Assembly: GCF_000599985.1 (NCBI RefSeq)
Contig: NZ_CP007445.1
Location: 1-64,000 of the forward strand
Source of the DNA: Gilliamella apicola
GTDB taxonomy: Bacteria > Pseudomonadota > Gammaproteobacteria > Enterobacterales > Orbaceae
Length of the DNA: 64,000 bases
Direction: 5' to 3'
In this document: positions 17,566-34,292 of the stretch, in pieces
Layout: the number at the start of each line of letters is the position of its first letter
How positions within the stretch are numbered: the stretch's first letter is position 1
Translations under genes and position numbers: made by a program
Notes under the pieces: generated by a model
What the model was told of the DNA's origin: nothing
The model's input: only the letters and a program-made list of their open reading frames with translations
Databases searched by the model: none

Positions 17566-17578
17566 AGTTCTCACTTTT

Positions 17579-17618
17579 TTTATACTGAAACGTATAGTTA
17601 ACCTGAAACTTTTTGACA
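17579..17618 (+). repeat. 40-bp intergenic element, copy 1 (upstream of tsaE)
   Basis: TTTATACT is followed by direct half-sites CTGAAAC (585-591 and 603-609) 18 bp apart and ends in TTGACA. It lies between the divergent tusB and tsaE genes, 65 bp before tsaE. It matches copies at 53605, 60358 and 63290 over 40 bp without gaps. Confidence 0.9.
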
Positions 17619-17683
17619 GAAAAGCAAGTTAATCTTGTTTGGTACATCTTTAATGGTTATTAGTATATAATAAGGACTATTTA

Positions 17684-18169
17684 TTGAGCAAAGAATTCAT
17701 CATGAAACCTATTATTTTAGCCGATGAGCAAGCAACCATTTCATTGGGTAGCAAACTTGCTAAGCAATGTTTAACTTATTTATCCAAACATGATGATACG
17801 ATAGTTATCTATTTAATGGGTGAGCTTGGAGCAGGTAAAACCACGTTTAGTCGTGGATTTTTACAACAATTAGGTCATACAGGTAATGTCAAAAGTCCAA
17901 CATATACTTTAGTTGAACCTTATCAGTTTAGTGACTTCTCTGTTTATCATTTTGATTTATACAGGTTAATTGATCCTGAAGAACTCGAATTTATGGGCAT
18001 TCGTGAATATTTTTCTTCGCGTTCGATCTGTTTAGTTGAATGGCCTGAACAAGCACAAGGTATGTTGCCAAGTGCTGATCTCGAAATTCATTTGGCTTAT
18101 CTAGCCTGTGAGCGTACGGCTTGTGTGCAAACAAAAAACGAAAAGGGTCGAACTATTATTAATCTTTAA
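17684..18169 (+). CDS. tsaE: tRNA threonylcarbamoyladenosine ATPase TsaE
   Basis: About 161 residues. The P-loop [14 protein letters not shown] (near 47-60) and [12 protein letters not shown] are characteristic, as are [21 protein letters not shown] and CLVEWPEQ. TsaE drives the TsaB-TsaD complex in t6A synthesis. TTG 17684 is listed because AAGGA stands 7 nt upstream of it; ATG 17702 would give [10 protein letters not shown] but lacks a close ribosome site. The following amidase and mutL genes have the same order as in enterobacteria (yjeE-amiB-mutL-miaA). Confidence 0.92.
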   Translation: MSKEFIMKPIILADEQATISLGSKLAKQCLTYLSKHDDTIVIYLMGELGAGKTTFSRGFLQQLGHTGNVKSPTYTLVEPYQFSDFSVYHFDLYRLIDPEELEFMGIREYFSSRSICLVEWPEQAQGMLPSADLEIHLAYLACERTACVQTKNEKGRTIINL

Positions 18170-18191
18170 CAATAAACATTAACGGTAAAAG

Positions 18192-18962
18192 ATGATGAAA
18201 AAATTACTTACTTTCTTAATGTTATTAGTGCTTTGTAGTTCAGCTTATGCAACTAAAGTAGTGATCGCTGTTGATGCTGGGCATGGTGGTAAAGATTCTG
18301 GTGCAATAGGTCAAAGTAATTTATATGAAAAGACTGTTACGTTTTCAATTGCTAAAAAGTTAACTAATTTGTTAAATAAAGATTCTAGTTTTAAAGGTGT
18401 ATTAACCCGGAGCAATGATACTTTTATCTCGGTTCCACAGCGTTCAGACATTGCTCGAAAAAATAAAGCTAATTTATTAGTTTCAATTCATGCTGATGCA
18501 GCGCCAAATCGTAATGCAACTGGCGCATCAGTTTGGGTTTTATCGACCAAACGAGCCGATACTGAGCTTGGTCGATGGCTTGAACAAGATGAAAAAAAAT
18601 CTCAATTATTAGGCGGTGCTGGTGATGTTCTCGCTGACGATAATAATCGTCACTTAAATCAAGCTGTGTTAGATTTACAATTTTCTTATTCTCAGCGAGT
18701 AGGCTATGAATTAGCAACGCAAGTTTTAAAATCAATCAAAAGTGTAATTAATCTTCATAAAAATCTGCCGGAACATGCAAGTTTAGGTGTTTTACGTTCA
18801 CCTGATATCCCATCGATTTTAATTGAAGTTGGTTTTATTTCTAATCAAGAAGAAGAACGTCTGTTAAGCAGTAATACCCATCAAGATAAGATTGCTAAAG
18901 CCATTTATCAAGGTATAAAGAACTACGTAAAACAGAACCCTAAATTTGGAGAACAACATTAA
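18192..18962 (+). CDS. N-acetylmuramoyl-L-alanine amidase, minimal AmiB type
   Basis: 256 residues with a signal peptide (cleavage near AYA-TK) followed directly by an Amidase_3 domain: [14 protein letters not shown] with the first Zn ligand His, the Glu of [17 protein letters not shown] with the next His, and the catalytic Glu of [10 protein letters not shown]. The family cuts the amide between MurNAc and the stem peptide during septum splitting. The position between tsaE and mutL is that of amiB, but both the N-terminal AMIN targeting domain and C-terminal LysM repeats of E. coli AmiB are absent, leaving a bare catalytic domain. Stop and mutL start overlap by one base. Confidence 0.9.
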   Translation: MMKKLLTFLMLLVLCSSAYATKVVIAVDAGHGGKDSGAIGQSNLYEKTVTFSIAKKLTNLLNKDSSFKGVLTRSNDTFISVPQRSDIARKNKANLLVSIHADAAPNRNATGASVWVLSTKRADTELGRWLEQDEKKSQLLGGAGDVLADDNNRHLNQAVLDLQFSYSQRVGYELATQVLKSIKSVINLHKNLPEHASLGVLRSPDIPSILIEVGFISNQEEERLLSSNTHQDKIAKAIYQGIKNYVKQNPKFGEQH

Positions 18963-20818
18963 TGGCAATCCATATTCTATCTCCCCAATTAGCAAATCAA
19001 ATTGCAGCAGGTGAGGTAGTAGAGCGCCCTGCATCTGTTATTAAAGAATTAGTTGAAAACAGCCTTGATGCGGGCAGTACTCAAATTGATATAGATCTTG
19101 AGCAAGGCGGCTGTAAATTAATTCGTATTCGTGATAATGGTTGTGGTATTAATAAAGATGAATTAGCACTTGCTTTAGCGCGTCACGCAACCAGTAAAAT
19201 CAGTACGTTGGATGATTTAGATGCAATTATTAGTCTCGGATTTCGTGGCGAGGCATTAGCAAGTATTAGTTCTGTTTCTAGATTAACATTAACATCGAGA
19301 ACGGCCGAACAGTCTGAAGCATGGCAAGTTTATGCGGAAGGTCGAGATATGAAGCCAACTATTAAACCAGCGGCTCATCCCATTGGCTCAACAGTTGAAG
19401 TTCTTGACCTATTTTATAATACTCCTGCAAGGCGCCGTTTTTTAAAAACAGAAAAAACCGAATTTATGCATATTGAGGAATTTGTACGGCGCATTGCACT
19501 GGCTCGTCCTGATGTCTCTTTTAATTTGCAACATAACGGTAAATTGGTTAAACAGTATCGAGCATCTGAATTAGAAAAAAGAGTCGAATTAGTTTGCGGC
19601 CGTGCGTTTATGCAAAAAGCGGTAAAACTAGATTGGCAACATGATGATTTAGTGATTCAAGGCTGGGTGACCAGTAGTGAAAGTAGCGAACTGCAATACT
19701 TTTATGTTAATGGTCGTGTTATCAAAGACAAATTGCTCAATCATGCATTGCGACAAGCTTACAATAGCCGTACTCATGAGCAACAAAGTTATGTTGTATT
19801 TTTACAAATTGATCCTAAGCAAGTCGATATTAATGTGCATCCAGCAAAACACGAAGTTCGGTTTCATGAAGCTAGATTAGTACATGATTTTGTTTATCAA
19901 GCAATTGTCATGGCACTTGAATCAAATCAACAGCTCGCATATAACGAAAAAATGGTAATGGCTCCGAATCGACAAGCTGCTGGTGAAAACATCTTTAATG
20001 AAAAAAAAGAAACTGAGCAAAAAAATTATCCAACAATTGGCTCGTTACCTAAAAAACCAATTAATCATCTTAAAGAAAATGCAATTTATGGACAGTTAGT
20101 CGAAACTAAACCAAAAGTTGAAATAGAAAAAACTCAGCCACAATCCTTTCAATCAATAGAAGATGATTCAATAACTGCACCACAACAAGCAGTTATTGAG
20201 GCACTGTTTCCTAAACGAAGTGTGCCATTACAATCATTACAACAGCAACTTGACAGCTCATCGCTAGTGCAATTTGGTCGAGTATTAACTATCATTCAAT
20301 CTGATTTGGCATTGCTTGAAAAGTATGAAGATAATCAGCAAAAATTAATGTTGATGAAATTACCTGTAGCCCAACAAAAAGTAACAGCAATTAAATTATT
20401 ATCTCAAGAATCTGAAAAATTATTAATTCCTTTAACGATATTAATTGATCATAAAGAACAACAACTTCTTACGAGTTATCAAAAGCAATTACATTTTTTA
20501 GGTTTTGATTTTTACATAGATAAAGCAAAATTACATTTACAAAGTGTGCCTAAAATGTTGCGTACTATGAATTGGCAACAAATCTTGCCTGCATTAATTA
20601 GTTTTTTATCAGAATCAGAACAGGAAGTATTAGATCCAACGCAGATAGCTAATTGGTTAGCCAATCAGTATGATGACGAGCATACTGTATGTTGGAGCGT
20701 AGCGAAAGTGATTCAGTTATTAGCTCAGTTAGAACAGATAGATATTAATCTGTTACAGCAACAAACATTTTTATATCCAGTTGATATACAATTATTTACT
20801 CAATCGATTTTATCATGA
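18962..20818 (+). CDS. mutL: DNA mismatch repair protein MutL
   Basis: 618 residues, the length of E. coli MutL. The N-terminal GHKL ATPase is complete: [29 protein letters not shown] and [14 protein letters not shown]. The C-terminal dimerisation domain lacks the DQHA(X)2E(X)4E endonuclease motif, as expected for a Dam/MutH-type system, which fits the GATC-rich origin in this window. It links MutS to MutH and UvrD. The start overlaps the amidase stop (TAATG) and the stop overlaps the miaA start (ATGA), indicating translational coupling. Confidence 0.96.
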   Translation: MAIHILSPQLANQIAAGEVVERPASVIKELVENSLDAGSTQIDIDLEQGGCKLIRIRDNGCGINKDELALALARHATSKISTLDDLDAIISLGFRGEALASISSVSRLTLTSRTAEQSEAWQVYAEGRDMKPTIKPAAHPIGSTVEVLDLFYNTPARRRFLKTEKTEFMHIEEFVRRIALARPDVSFNLQHNGKLVKQYRASELEKRVELVCGRAFMQKAVKLDWQHDDLVIQGWVTSSESSELQYFYVNGRVIKDKLLNHALRQAYNSRTHEQQSYVVFLQIDPKQVDINVHPAKHEVRFHEARLVHDFVYQAIVMALESNQQLAYNEKMVMAPNRQAAGENIFNEKKETEQKNYPTIGSLPKKPINHLKENAIYGQLVETKPKVEIEKTQPQSFQSIEDDSITAPQQAVIEALFPKRSVPLQSLQQQLDSSSLVQFGRVLTIIQSDLALLEKYEDNQQKLMLMKLPVAQQKVTAIKLLSQESEKLLIPLTILIDHKEQQLLTSYQKQLHFLGFDFYIDKAKLHLQSVPKMLRTMNWQQILPALISFLSESEQEVLDPTQIANWLANQYDDEHTVCWSVAKVIQLLAQLEQIDINLLQQQTFLYPVDIQLFTQSILS

Positions 20819-21726
20819 ACAAACCAAAAATTATTTCTTTAATGGGGCCGACAGCATCCGGTAAAACGGCTTTTGCGATGGCTCTTTATGAGCGTTATCC
20901 TATTGATATTATAAGTGTTGATTCAGCGCTTATTTATCGTGGTATGGATATTGGAACCGCAAAACCAACTAAAGCAGAACAACAGAAATATCCGCATAAA
21001 TTGATTGATATTTGCGATCCTGCACAAAGCTATTCGGCAGCTAATTTTCGGCATGATGCGATTGTCGAAATAGAAAAGACTCTAAGCAAAGGACGCATTC
21101 CATTGTTAGTCGGTGGTACCATGTTATATTTTAAAGCGTTAATTGAGGGGTTGTCACCGCTTCCTGTTGCTAACCCAGAAATACGTAAGCAAATAGAAGA
21201 TAAAGCCAATAAAATGGGGTGGCAAGCGATTCATGAAGAATTACAAAAAGTCGATCCAATATCCGCTAAGCGTATCCATCCTAACGATCCACAGCGTCTA
21301 AATCGTGCTTTGGAAGTTTATCTTATTACGGGTAAAAGTTTAACCGAGCTAACCCAAGAAAGTGGCGAGGCTTTGCCATATGATATTATGCAATTTGCTA
21401 TAATGCCTGATGATAGGGCTGAACTTCATCAGCGTATTGAGCAACGTTTTTTACAGATGTTAGATCAAGGTTTTGAAAATGAGGTCAAAACACTTATGCA
21501 GCGATCTGATTTACATTTAAACTTACCCTCTATTCGCTGTGTTGGTTATCGCCAAATGTGGGAATACTTAAATGGAGATACCAGTTATGATGAAATGGTA
21601 TTCAAAGGAATTTGCGCTACTCGTCAATTAGCAAAACGGCAAATTACCTGGCTTCGTGGTTGGAAGCAACCTATAACGTGGTTAAATAGAAATAATATGG
21701 AAAATATTTTCAATCATCTCTTTTAA
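20815..21726 (+). CDS. miaA: tRNA dimethylallyltransferase
   Basis: 303 residues. P-loop [14 protein letters not shown] (10-23), [19 protein letters not shown] and [13 protein letters not shown] are diagnostic of MiaA, which prenylates A37 of tRNAs reading UNN codons. It overlaps mutL by 4 bp. The conserved neighbours hfq and hflXKC follow. Confidence 0.96.
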   Translation: MNKPKIISLMGPTASGKTAFAMALYERYPIDIISVDSALIYRGMDIGTAKPTKAEQQKYPHKLIDICDPAQSYSAANFRHDAIVEIEKTLSKGRIPLLVGGTMLYFKALIEGLSPLPVANPEIRKQIEDKANKMGWQAIHEELQKVDPISAKRIHPNDPQRLNRALEVYLITGKSLTELTQESGEALPYDIMQFAIMPDDRAELHQRIEQRFLQMLDQGFENEVKTLMQRSDLHLNLPSIRCVGYRQMWEYLNGDTSYDEMVFKGICATRQLAKRQITWLRGWKQPITWLNRNNMENIFNHLF

Positions 21727-22031
21727 TTTCAAATAGATATTTTTGTTGCTTATTACTTGGTCTTTTTATTTATTGATAGTTTATTTAGTTTTGTTAAAAT
21801 ATTTTAGCTTAATAAGGCGGTTTCATATATTTTTGTGTCTAGTTAATGTAAAGTTATTAAAATTTTAGTTATTTGTGCATAAATTGCAATTGAACGGTTC
21901 AAGTACCGTGTTTTTTATGTTATTTTGATATTTACTCACGTAAATATTTTATAGTTGCAATTACAATAGATATTTATTTTTTGAAAATACAATTTCAATC
22001 TTCATATTATTTCATTTTAAAGGATAATCTC
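21727..22031. other. Leader region of hfq with a small hairpin
   Basis: This 305-bp AT-rich spacer probably holds hfq promoters. The one clear structure is an inverted repeat ATATTTAC-TCAC-GTAAATAT at 21928-21947, which lacks the GC-rich stem of a terminator. No gene is visible. Confidence 0.45.
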
Positions 22032-22277
22032 ATGTCAAAAGGGCAGTCATTACAAGATCCTTATTTGAATTTGCTTCGTCGCGAGCACATTCCTGTATCA
22101 ATTTATTTGGTTAATGGTATTAAATTACAAGGCCAAATCGAATCATTCGATCAATTTGTTATATTACTAAAAAATACTGTAAGCCAAATGGTTTATAAAC
22201 ATGCTATCTCAACAGTTGTACCATCAAGAGCAATTTCTGGATTAGTATCTCAGCCAGAAGAGGAAAATGAAAACTGA
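22032..22277 (+). CDS. hfq: RNA chaperone Hfq
   Basis: 81 residues from ATG 22032, which follows AAGGAT; the longer upstream frame is not supported. Sm1 and Sm2 motifs are intact ([33 protein letters not shown], and YKHAIST in Sm2). Hfq hexamers bring small RNAs and mRNAs together. The tail after the Sm core is short (about 12 residues, acidic) compared with 102-residue E. coli Hfq. Confidence 0.95.
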   Translation: MSKGQSLQDPYLNLLRREHIPVSIYLVNGIKLQGQIESFDQFVILLKNTVSQMVYKHAISTVVPSRAISGLVSQPEEENEN

Positions 22278-22298
22278 TTAAATCAGCGGAGAATCTGA

Positions 22299-23594
22299 TT
22301 GTTTGAGCGATATAAAGGCGGTGAATCTGCCTTATTAGTCCATGTTTTCCTTCCTCAAGAAAGCGATATCGAGGATCTAAAAGAGTTTGAAGTATTGGTT
22401 ACTTCTGCTCGAATAGAGATTCTCGATATTGTGACAACATCAAGAAAAACACCTCAAGCCAAATATTTTATTGGTGAAGGTAAAGCCTTAGAAATTGCTG
22501 AAAAAGTTAAAGAACTACAAGCTTCAGTTATTTTAGTCAATCATACATTGACGCCTACTCAAGAACGTAACCTTGAAAAATTATGTGAGTGTCGCGTTGT
22601 TGATCGAACTGGTTTGATTTTAGATATTTTTGCTCAACGAGCAAGAACGCATGAAGGTAAATTACAAGTTGAATTAGCACAATTGCAATATTTATCGACT
22701 CGTTTGGTTCGTGGATGGACACATTTAGAACGACAAAAAGGTGGTATTGGTTTACGAGGACCTGGTGAAACACAGCTAGAAACCGATAGACGATTGATTC
22801 GTCATAGAATTCAATTAATTTTATCAAGATTGGCTAAAGTAGAAAAACAGCGTAACCAAAATCGTCAATCAAGAAATAAAGCAGATTTATCCACAGCATC
22901 TTTAGTTGGATATACCAATGCAGGTAAATCAACACTGTTTAATGTTCTAACCAATGCCGATGTTTATGCGGCTGATCAGTTATTTGCTACACTTGATCCT
23001 ACATTAAGGCGAATTATAGTTGACGATGTAGGTGAAGTTGTTTTGGCTGATACAGTAGGTTTTATTCGTCACTTACCTCATGATCTGATTGCAGCATTTA
23101 AAGCAACATTGTTAGAAACGCAAGAAGCAGCTTTATTGCTGCATGTTATTGACGCTGCGGATCCTAATATGTTGGATAATATACATGCAGTAGAAGAAGT
23201 GTTATTTGAAATTGATGCGCATGATATTCCAACACTGTTAGTAATGAATAAAATTGATTTAATTGAAGGTAGACAGCCAAGTATTGATCGTGATGAAGAA
23301 GGAGTCCCAATTCGTGTTTGGATTTCTGCTCAAAATGGTTTAGGATTAGATCTCTTATTTATAGCATTAAAAGAAAGGCTTGCTAAACAGATTCAAGTTT
23401 GTCAGTTGAGTTTACCAGCTCATTTGGCAAAACTCAGAAGTCGTTTTTATCAGTTAAATGCAGTAGAACGTGAATTTATTAATGATGATGGTAGTTTTCA
23501 ACTAGATGTGAGAATGCCTTCTATTGAATGGAATCGTCTCTGTAAACAGGAGCCAGATCTGTTATACTTAATTAATACGCAAAATAACAACTAA
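22299..23594 (+). CDS. hflX: Ribosome-associated GTPase HflX, TTG start
   Basis: 431 residues. N-terminal HflX domain ([32 protein letters not shown], the [18 protein letters not shown] linker) and G domain with [22 protein letters not shown] and NKIDL. HflX splits stalled ribosomes under heat stress. TTG 22299 is supported by GCGGAG seven bases upstream and by alignment of [16 protein letters not shown] with E. coli MFDRY. Gap to hfq is 21 bp. Confidence 0.95.
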   Translation: MFERYKGGESALLVHVFLPQESDIEDLKEFEVLVTSARIEILDIVTTSRKTPQAKYFIGEGKALEIAEKVKELQASVILVNHTLTPTQERNLEKLCECRVVDRTGLILDIFAQRARTHEGKLQVELAQLQYLSTRLVRGWTHLERQKGGIGLRGPGETQLETDRRLIRHRIQLILSRLAKVEKQRNQNRQSRNKADLSTASLVGYTNAGKSTLFNVLTNADVYAADQLFATLDPTLRRIIVDDVGEVVLADTVGFIRHLPHDLIAAFKATLLETQEAALLLHVIDAADPNMLDNIHAVEEVLFEIDAHDIPTLLVMNKIDLIEGRQPSIDRDEEGVPIRVWISAQNGLGLDLLFIALKERLAKQIQVCQLSLPAHLAKLRSRFYQLNAVEREFINDDGSFQLDVRMPSIEWNRLCKQEPDLLYLINTQNNN

Positions 23595-23617
23595 TCGTTA
23601 AATGGAGCATATAAAAT

Positions 23618-24835
23618 ATGGCGTGGAATCAGCCCGGAAATAACGGACAAGATAACGATCCATGGGGAAGTAATAACAAAAAACCTTCCAATTCAACAAA
23701 TGATATATTGGATAAAATTAAAGATTTTCTAAAAAAAGGTAATTTAGGTAATAACAATGGCGGTTCATCAAAAACTAAATTACCGATGAGTCCGTCAAAA
23801 ATTATTGCTATAGCATTTATTGCTTTAATTTTTATCTGGGGTCTAAGTGGGTTTTATACCATTAACCAAAGTCAAAGGGGAGTGATTACTCGCTTTGGTC
23901 AAGTTCAACCTGAAATTGTTCAACCTGGATTAAATTGGAAACCTACCTTAATCGATAAAGTCTATGTTGTTGACACCCAAGGTACTCGAAATTTCAATGT
24001 TCAAGGCTTTATTGTTACGACAGGCGAAAACCTTGTCTTTGTTGAAATGAACGTACAGTATCGTATCAGCAATCCATTAAAATATTTATTCAATGTTACT
24101 AATGTTGAAGATAGCTTACGCCAAGCTGCAGATAGTGCTCTTCGAACCGCTGTGGGTAGCTCTAATATTGATGCTATCATTTCCGATGGTCGCTCAATTC
24201 TTGAAAGTAGCACCAGAGATGAACTCGTTAATGTAATAACCCATTATGATATGGGAATTAATATTGTTGATTTAAACTTCCAAGTAGCTCGTCCACCGGA
24301 TGAGGTTCAAGATGCTTATGATGATGCAATTCGAGCTCAAGGCGATAGTGAACGTGAAATCAAGCAAGCAGAAGCAGATAAAGTCCAATTAGTTCAGCAA
24401 GCAGAAGGTAAATCAGCAAGGATTTTAGCTGATGCTAATGCCTATAAAGTTCGAGTAGAACTTGAAGCGGCAGGTGACGTTGCACGTTTTGAACAAATTT
24501 TACCACAATATAAAGCGGCTCCTGAAATAACTAAAGAGCGTTTATATATTGAAACGATGGAAAAAATATTAGAGAAAACTAATAAAGTCATCGTTAGTGA
24601 TAAAAGTGGTAATTTAATGGTATTACCATTAGAACAACTGCTAAAAAATAAAGGTGAAAAAGTATCTACACCAACAGTAAATCAAAATAGTGACTATAAT
24701 TTTAATATGCCAAGTTCTTCTGAAGCGTTAAAAAGTACACCTCAAACAGCAAGTGAATCACAAAAAAGTACCACAACAAGTAACAATAGTTCTACTAGCA
24801 ACACAGCAAGAACTATGCGAACTATGGGACAATAA
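23618..24835 (+). CDS. hflK: FtsH modulator HflK
   Basis: 405 residues. Gly/Asn-rich N-terminus (MAWNQPGNNGQDNDPWG), one membrane segment near residues 55-75 and a band-7/SPFH domain with GVITRFGQV and the C-terminal coiled coil rich in AEADKVQLVQQAEG. It ends in a Ser/Thr/Asn-rich tail. HflK and HflC form the large membrane cage around FtsH. The hflC gene follows after 11 bp. Confidence 0.95.
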   Translation: MAWNQPGNNGQDNDPWGSNNKKPSNSTNDILDKIKDFLKKGNLGNNNGGSSKTKLPMSPSKIIAIAFIALIFIWGLSGFYTINQSQRGVITRFGQVQPEIVQPGLNWKPTLIDKVYVVDTQGTRNFNVQGFIVTTGENLVFVEMNVQYRISNPLKYLFNVTNVEDSLRQAADSALRTAVGSSNIDAIISDGRSILESSTRDELVNVITHYDMGINIVDLNFQVARPPDEVQDAYDDAIRAQGDSEREIKQAEADKVQLVQQAEGKSARILADANAYKVRVELEAAGDVARFEQILPQYKAAPEITKERLYIETMEKILEKTNKVIVSDKSGNLMVLPLEQLLKNKGEKVSTPTVNQNSDYNFNMPSSSEALKSTPQTASESQKSTTTSNNSSTSNTARTMRTMGQ

Positions 24836-24846
24836 TAAGGAGAAAG

Positions 24847-27133
<2,287 letters not shown>

Positions 27134-27145
27134 TTTTAAATTAAG

Positions 27146-27178
27146 AAAAATCGGGATAGTTATCCCGATTTTTATTTT
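27146..27178 (+). terminator. Rho-independent terminator after purA
   Basis: 12-bp stem AAAAATCGGGAT (27146-27157) with ATCCCGATTTTT (27162-27173), four-base loop, followed by a T-rich tract. Confidence 0.9.
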
Positions 27179-27224
27179 TAAGCTTATTAACAAAGTATAA
27201 TGATTAAACCTATAAGAGGATATT

Positions 27225-28406
27225 ATGACAAAAATAGGGACACCATTATCGCCTAGTGCAACAAAAGTTTTACTTTGTGGCGCAGGAGAACTAGCAAAAG
27301 AAGTTGTAATCGAATTACAACGATTAGGTTGCGAAGTTATTGCTGTTGATCGTTATGCTAATGCTCCTGCGATGCAAGTTGCACATCGTTATTATATAAT
27401 CAATATGTTAGATGGTGATGAACTAAGAAGTGTCATTGAAACTGAAAAACCTGATTATATTGTTCCTGAAATAGAAGCAATTGCTACTGATACACTAGTT
27501 GAGATGGAAAAAAAAGGTTTTACTGTTATCCCAACGGCCAAAGCCACTCAATTAACAATGAATCGTGAAGGTATACGTCGCCTTGCTGCTGAAAAACTAA
27601 AGTTACCGACTTCACCCTATCGTTTCGCTACAAATAAAACAGAATTTAAACAAGCGATAACAGAAATCGGTTTTCCTTGTTTTGTTAAACCAATTATGAG
27701 TTCTTCTGGTAAAGGTCAATCATTATTGCGAAGTGAAGTTGATATTGATTCCTCATGGACCTATGCTCAAGAAGGCGGTCGAGCCGGTGAAGGAAAAGTA
27801 ATAATAGAAGGCTTTGTGGATTTTGATTACGAAATCACCTTGCTAACAGTCAAACATATCAATGGTATTTCATTCTGTGAGCCTATCGGTCATCGTCAAG
27901 AAAAAGGGGATTATCGAGAATCTTGGCAACCACAACAAATGTCTAATCAAGCCTTAAATCTGGCAAAAGAAATTGCAACGAAAATAACTGAAGCACTAGG
28001 AGGACGAGGTTTATTTGGTGTTGAATTGTTTGTAAAGGGTGATCAAGTTTGGTTTAGTGAGGTTTCTCCTCGCCCGCATGACACTGGTTTGGTAACATTA
28101 ATATCTCAAAACTTATCTGAATTTGCATTGCACGCTAGAGCTATACTAGGATTACCTATTCCTAGGATTGAACAATACGGAGCTGCAGCTTCAGCAGTAA
28201 TTTTAGTAAATGGTTCTTCAAATCAAGTTACATTTGCTAATTTAGAAAAAGCATTACAAGAGCCGCATACAGATATACGTTTATTTGGTAAACCTGAAGT
28301 AGAGGGTGTCAGACGAATGGGAGTAGCATTAGCTAAAGCTGACACCAATTCCGAAGCGATAAATAAAGCTGTAAATGCAGTTAAGCAACTCAAAATAACG
28401 CTATAA
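27225..28406 (+). CDS. purT: Formate-dependent phosphoribosylglycinamide formyltransferase 2
   Basis: 393 residues of the ATP-grasp superfamily. The N-terminal [40 protein letters not shown], then the grasp region [14 protein letters not shown] and the catalytic [30 protein letters not shown] are typical. It formylates GAR with formate and ATP. AGAGGA lies just upstream of ATG 27225. The rRNA promoter begins about 60 bp after its stop. Confidence 0.96.
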   Translation: MTKIGTPLSPSATKVLLCGAGELAKEVVIELQRLGCEVIAVDRYANAPAMQVAHRYYIINMLDGDELRSVIETEKPDYIVPEIEAIATDTLVEMEKKGFTVIPTAKATQLTMNREGIRRLAAEKLKLPTSPYRFATNKTEFKQAITEIGFPCFVKPIMSSSGKGQSLLRSEVDIDSSWTYAQEGGRAGEGKVIIEGFVDFDYEITLLTVKHINGISFCEPIGHRQEKGDYRESWQPQQMSNQALNLAKEIATKITEALGGRGLFGVELFVKGDQVWFSEVSPRPHDTGLVTLISQNLSEFALHARAILGLPIPRIEQYGAAASAVILVNGSSNQVTFANLEKALQEPHTDIRLFGKPEVEGVRRMGVALAKADTNSEAINKAVNAVKQLKITL

Positions 28407-28469
28407 CGCACTATTTTGAGTAAAAAGCAATCAGTTAATCCAAAAATAGCAAAATTTCTAAAATAGGGG

Positions 28470-28498
28470 TTGACGAGTGCGAGTGAAGTGAGTAACAT
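28470..28498 (+). promoter_or_regulatory. rRNA operon promoter
   Basis: TTGACG (28470-28475) and TAACAT (28493-28498) are spaced by 17 bp, about 210 bp before the 16S gene, as for P1 of rrn operons. An antitermination boxA-like GCTCTTTAAAAA follows at about 28559-28570. Confidence 0.65.
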
Positions 28499-28581
28499 AC
28501 GCAACCCTTGAGACAGCAAACTAAATAACAAAAAATTTAGTTAATTAAAAAAGCTGTCAGCTCTTTAAAAAGAAGAAACAG

Positions 28582-28605
28582 ACAATCTGTGTGGGCACTT
28601 GCGAG
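28582..28605 (+). other. 16S precursor RNase III stem, 5' arm
   Basis: These 24 bases pair with 30254-30277 on the other side of 16S rRNA with only two non-paired positions near the middle and one further on, forming the processing stem. Confidence 0.8.
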
Positions 28606-28708
28606 ACGAAAGATTAAAAGTCTACGGACTAAAAAAAATTAAGTCTTGATAAGTGACACTGAAGATTCATTTGAATATGTCAGAGACAGTTATTGAGCAT
28701 CAAACTTT

Positions 28709-30246
<1,538 letters not shown>

Positions 30247-30253
30247 CGAAGAG

Positions 30254-30277
30254 CTCGTAAGTGTTCACACAGATTGT
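30254..30277 (+). other. 16S precursor RNase III stem, 3' arm
   Basis: Partner of 28582-28605 across the 16S gene. Confidence 0.8.
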
Positions 30278-30302
30278 TTGTTTATAAAAGAGTCACTTTA
30301 TT

Positions 30303-30379
<77 letters not shown>

Positions 30380-30436
30380 ATTCAACTTAAATTTAGCTGA
30401 TTTTTGCTTTAACGAGTTGGAGAAGTGAAAGAAAAT

Positions 30437-30512
30437 GGGGCTATAGCTCAGCTGGGAGAGCGCCTGCCTTGCACGCAGGAGGCCAGCGGTTCGATCCCGC
30501 TTAGCTCCACCA
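30437..30512 (+). tRNA. alaT: tRNA-Ala (TGC)
   Basis: 76 nt with encoded CCA. Acceptor GGGGCTA pairs with TAGCTCC (one wobble); anticodon loop TTGCACG gives TGC; T arm GGTTCGATCC. Confidence 0.97.
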
Positions 30513-30589
30513 TTAAAGAAGTCTCTTTTAAACTAAATTATGTTTGTATTTACTTGAAGTCGGTGGATGGTAAAGTGAATAGAAGTATA

Positions 30590-30616
30590 AAGCTCTTTAA
30601 CAATTAGGAACAAGCT
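30590..30616 (+). promoter_or_regulatory. boxA antitermination element before 23S
   Basis: GCTCTTTAACAATTAGGAAC closely matches the enterobacterial spacer boxA region bound by NusB-S10 for rRNA antitermination. Confidence 0.7.
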
Positions 30617-30709
30617 GAAAGAAACGAGTTCTCGTTTTTATGTTGAGCTGATATATGAAAGTATGTTGGTTTGAGGTAAGAAAGAGAAGAAAGCGTAATA
30701 AAAACCAAG

Positions 30710-30726
30710 ACAACTGTGAGTTGTAA

Positions 30727-30734
<8 letters not shown>
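30710..30734 (+). other. 23S precursor RNase III stem, 5' arm
   Basis: 25 bases that pair with 33616-33640, all but two positions, across the 23S gene. Confidence 0.85.
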
Positions 30735-33615
<2,881 letters not shown>

Positions 33616-33625
<10 letters not shown>

Positions 33626-33640
33626 ACAACTCGGAGTTGT
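33616..33640 (+). other. 23S precursor RNase III stem, 3' arm
   Basis: Partner of 30710-30734. Confidence 0.85.
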
Positions 33641-33749
33641 TTTGGGTACGCGATAGAGTGATTACAAGGTAATCGAACAGTTTGTTCCGGATTGAGAGAT
33701 TAGTGCGTATATGAGATAATGTGCTAATTGATAAAGAGAAGACAGTATA

Positions 33750-33868
33750 TGTCTGGCGGTAATAGCGCGGTGGTCCCACCTGACCCCATGCCGAACTCAG
33801 AAGTGAAACGCCGAAGTGCCGATGGTAGTGTGGGTATTACCCATGTGAGAGTAGGGAGCCGCCAGACT
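33750..33868 (+). rRNA. rrf: 5S ribosomal RNA
   Basis: 119 nt. TGTCTGGCGG at the 5' end pairs with CCGCCAGAC at the 3' end, and CCATGCCGAACTCAGAAGTGA is the conserved 5S core. Confidence 0.97.
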
Positions 33869-33883
33869 TTTAAATATAGCGAG

Positions 33884-33910
33884 AGCCCAGCAGGAATGCT
33901 GGGCTTTTTT
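33884..33910 (+). terminator. Terminator of the rRNA operon
   Basis: 9-bp stem AGCCCAGCA (33884-33892) with TGCTGGGCT (33897-33905), loop GGAA, then T residues. Confidence 0.95.
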
Positions 33911-33981
33911 GCATATAGAGATTATAAAACTTACTAAAATTTATAGAAAGTTAGAAAAGATGTTATGTTTTAAAAAAGTGG

Positions 33982-33999
33982 TAATCAGATATCTGATTA
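33982..33999. other. 18-bp perfect palindrome
   Basis: TAATCAGATATCTGATTA reads the same on both strands. It lies in a gene-free stretch between the rRNA terminator and a gene fragment. No known function recognised. Confidence 0.5.
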
Positions 34000-34091
34000 T
34001 TCATTAATAACATTTAATAAACAGTTTTCTAAATTGTTTATAAATAGGTGATTAATTAGTTGTTTAGAACCAGTTATCTATGGAGTAAAGA

Positions 34092-34262
34092 ATGGATAAT
34101 CTAAACTTTTTGTATCAATTTATGGGTACAGATTTTATAGATAGATATACTACTGTACCTCAGTTAATTGGTATTTTAGGTTATTTTGTAGGCATTAGTG
34201 CTTTTTTACAACGTCGTGATAATGTTTTTCGTTGGCAGTTAACAATCGTAAAATTTATTTAG
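34092..34262 (+). pseudogene. Fragment of a YgjV-like inner-membrane protein
   Basis: A 56-residue frame with ATG 34092 preceded by GGAG at 7 nt. VPQLIGILGYFVGISAFLQRR and WQL resemble the N-terminal part of YgjV-family membrane proteins, which are about 160-180 residues long. Only the first helix and start of the next remain before the TAG at 34260, and no continuation is visible before rluE. It may instead be a genuine one-helix small protein; the good ribosome site keeps that open. Confidence 0.45.
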
Positions 34263-34292
34263 TGTATAATAACAAATAATCTAAGGATGATA

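Noticed and set aside
17644..17683. A -10 box completing a promoter from the TTGACA at the end of the 40-bp element copy 1
   Set aside because: At 17-18 bp spacing I find TGTTTG/GTTTGG, a poor -10; similar weakness in other copies. The -35 idea is kept only as a possibility.
21928..21947. Inverted repeat upstream of hfq as a terminator for miaA
   Set aside because: The stem is AT-only apart from two pairs and there is no clean T run; recorded only as a structure in the leader.
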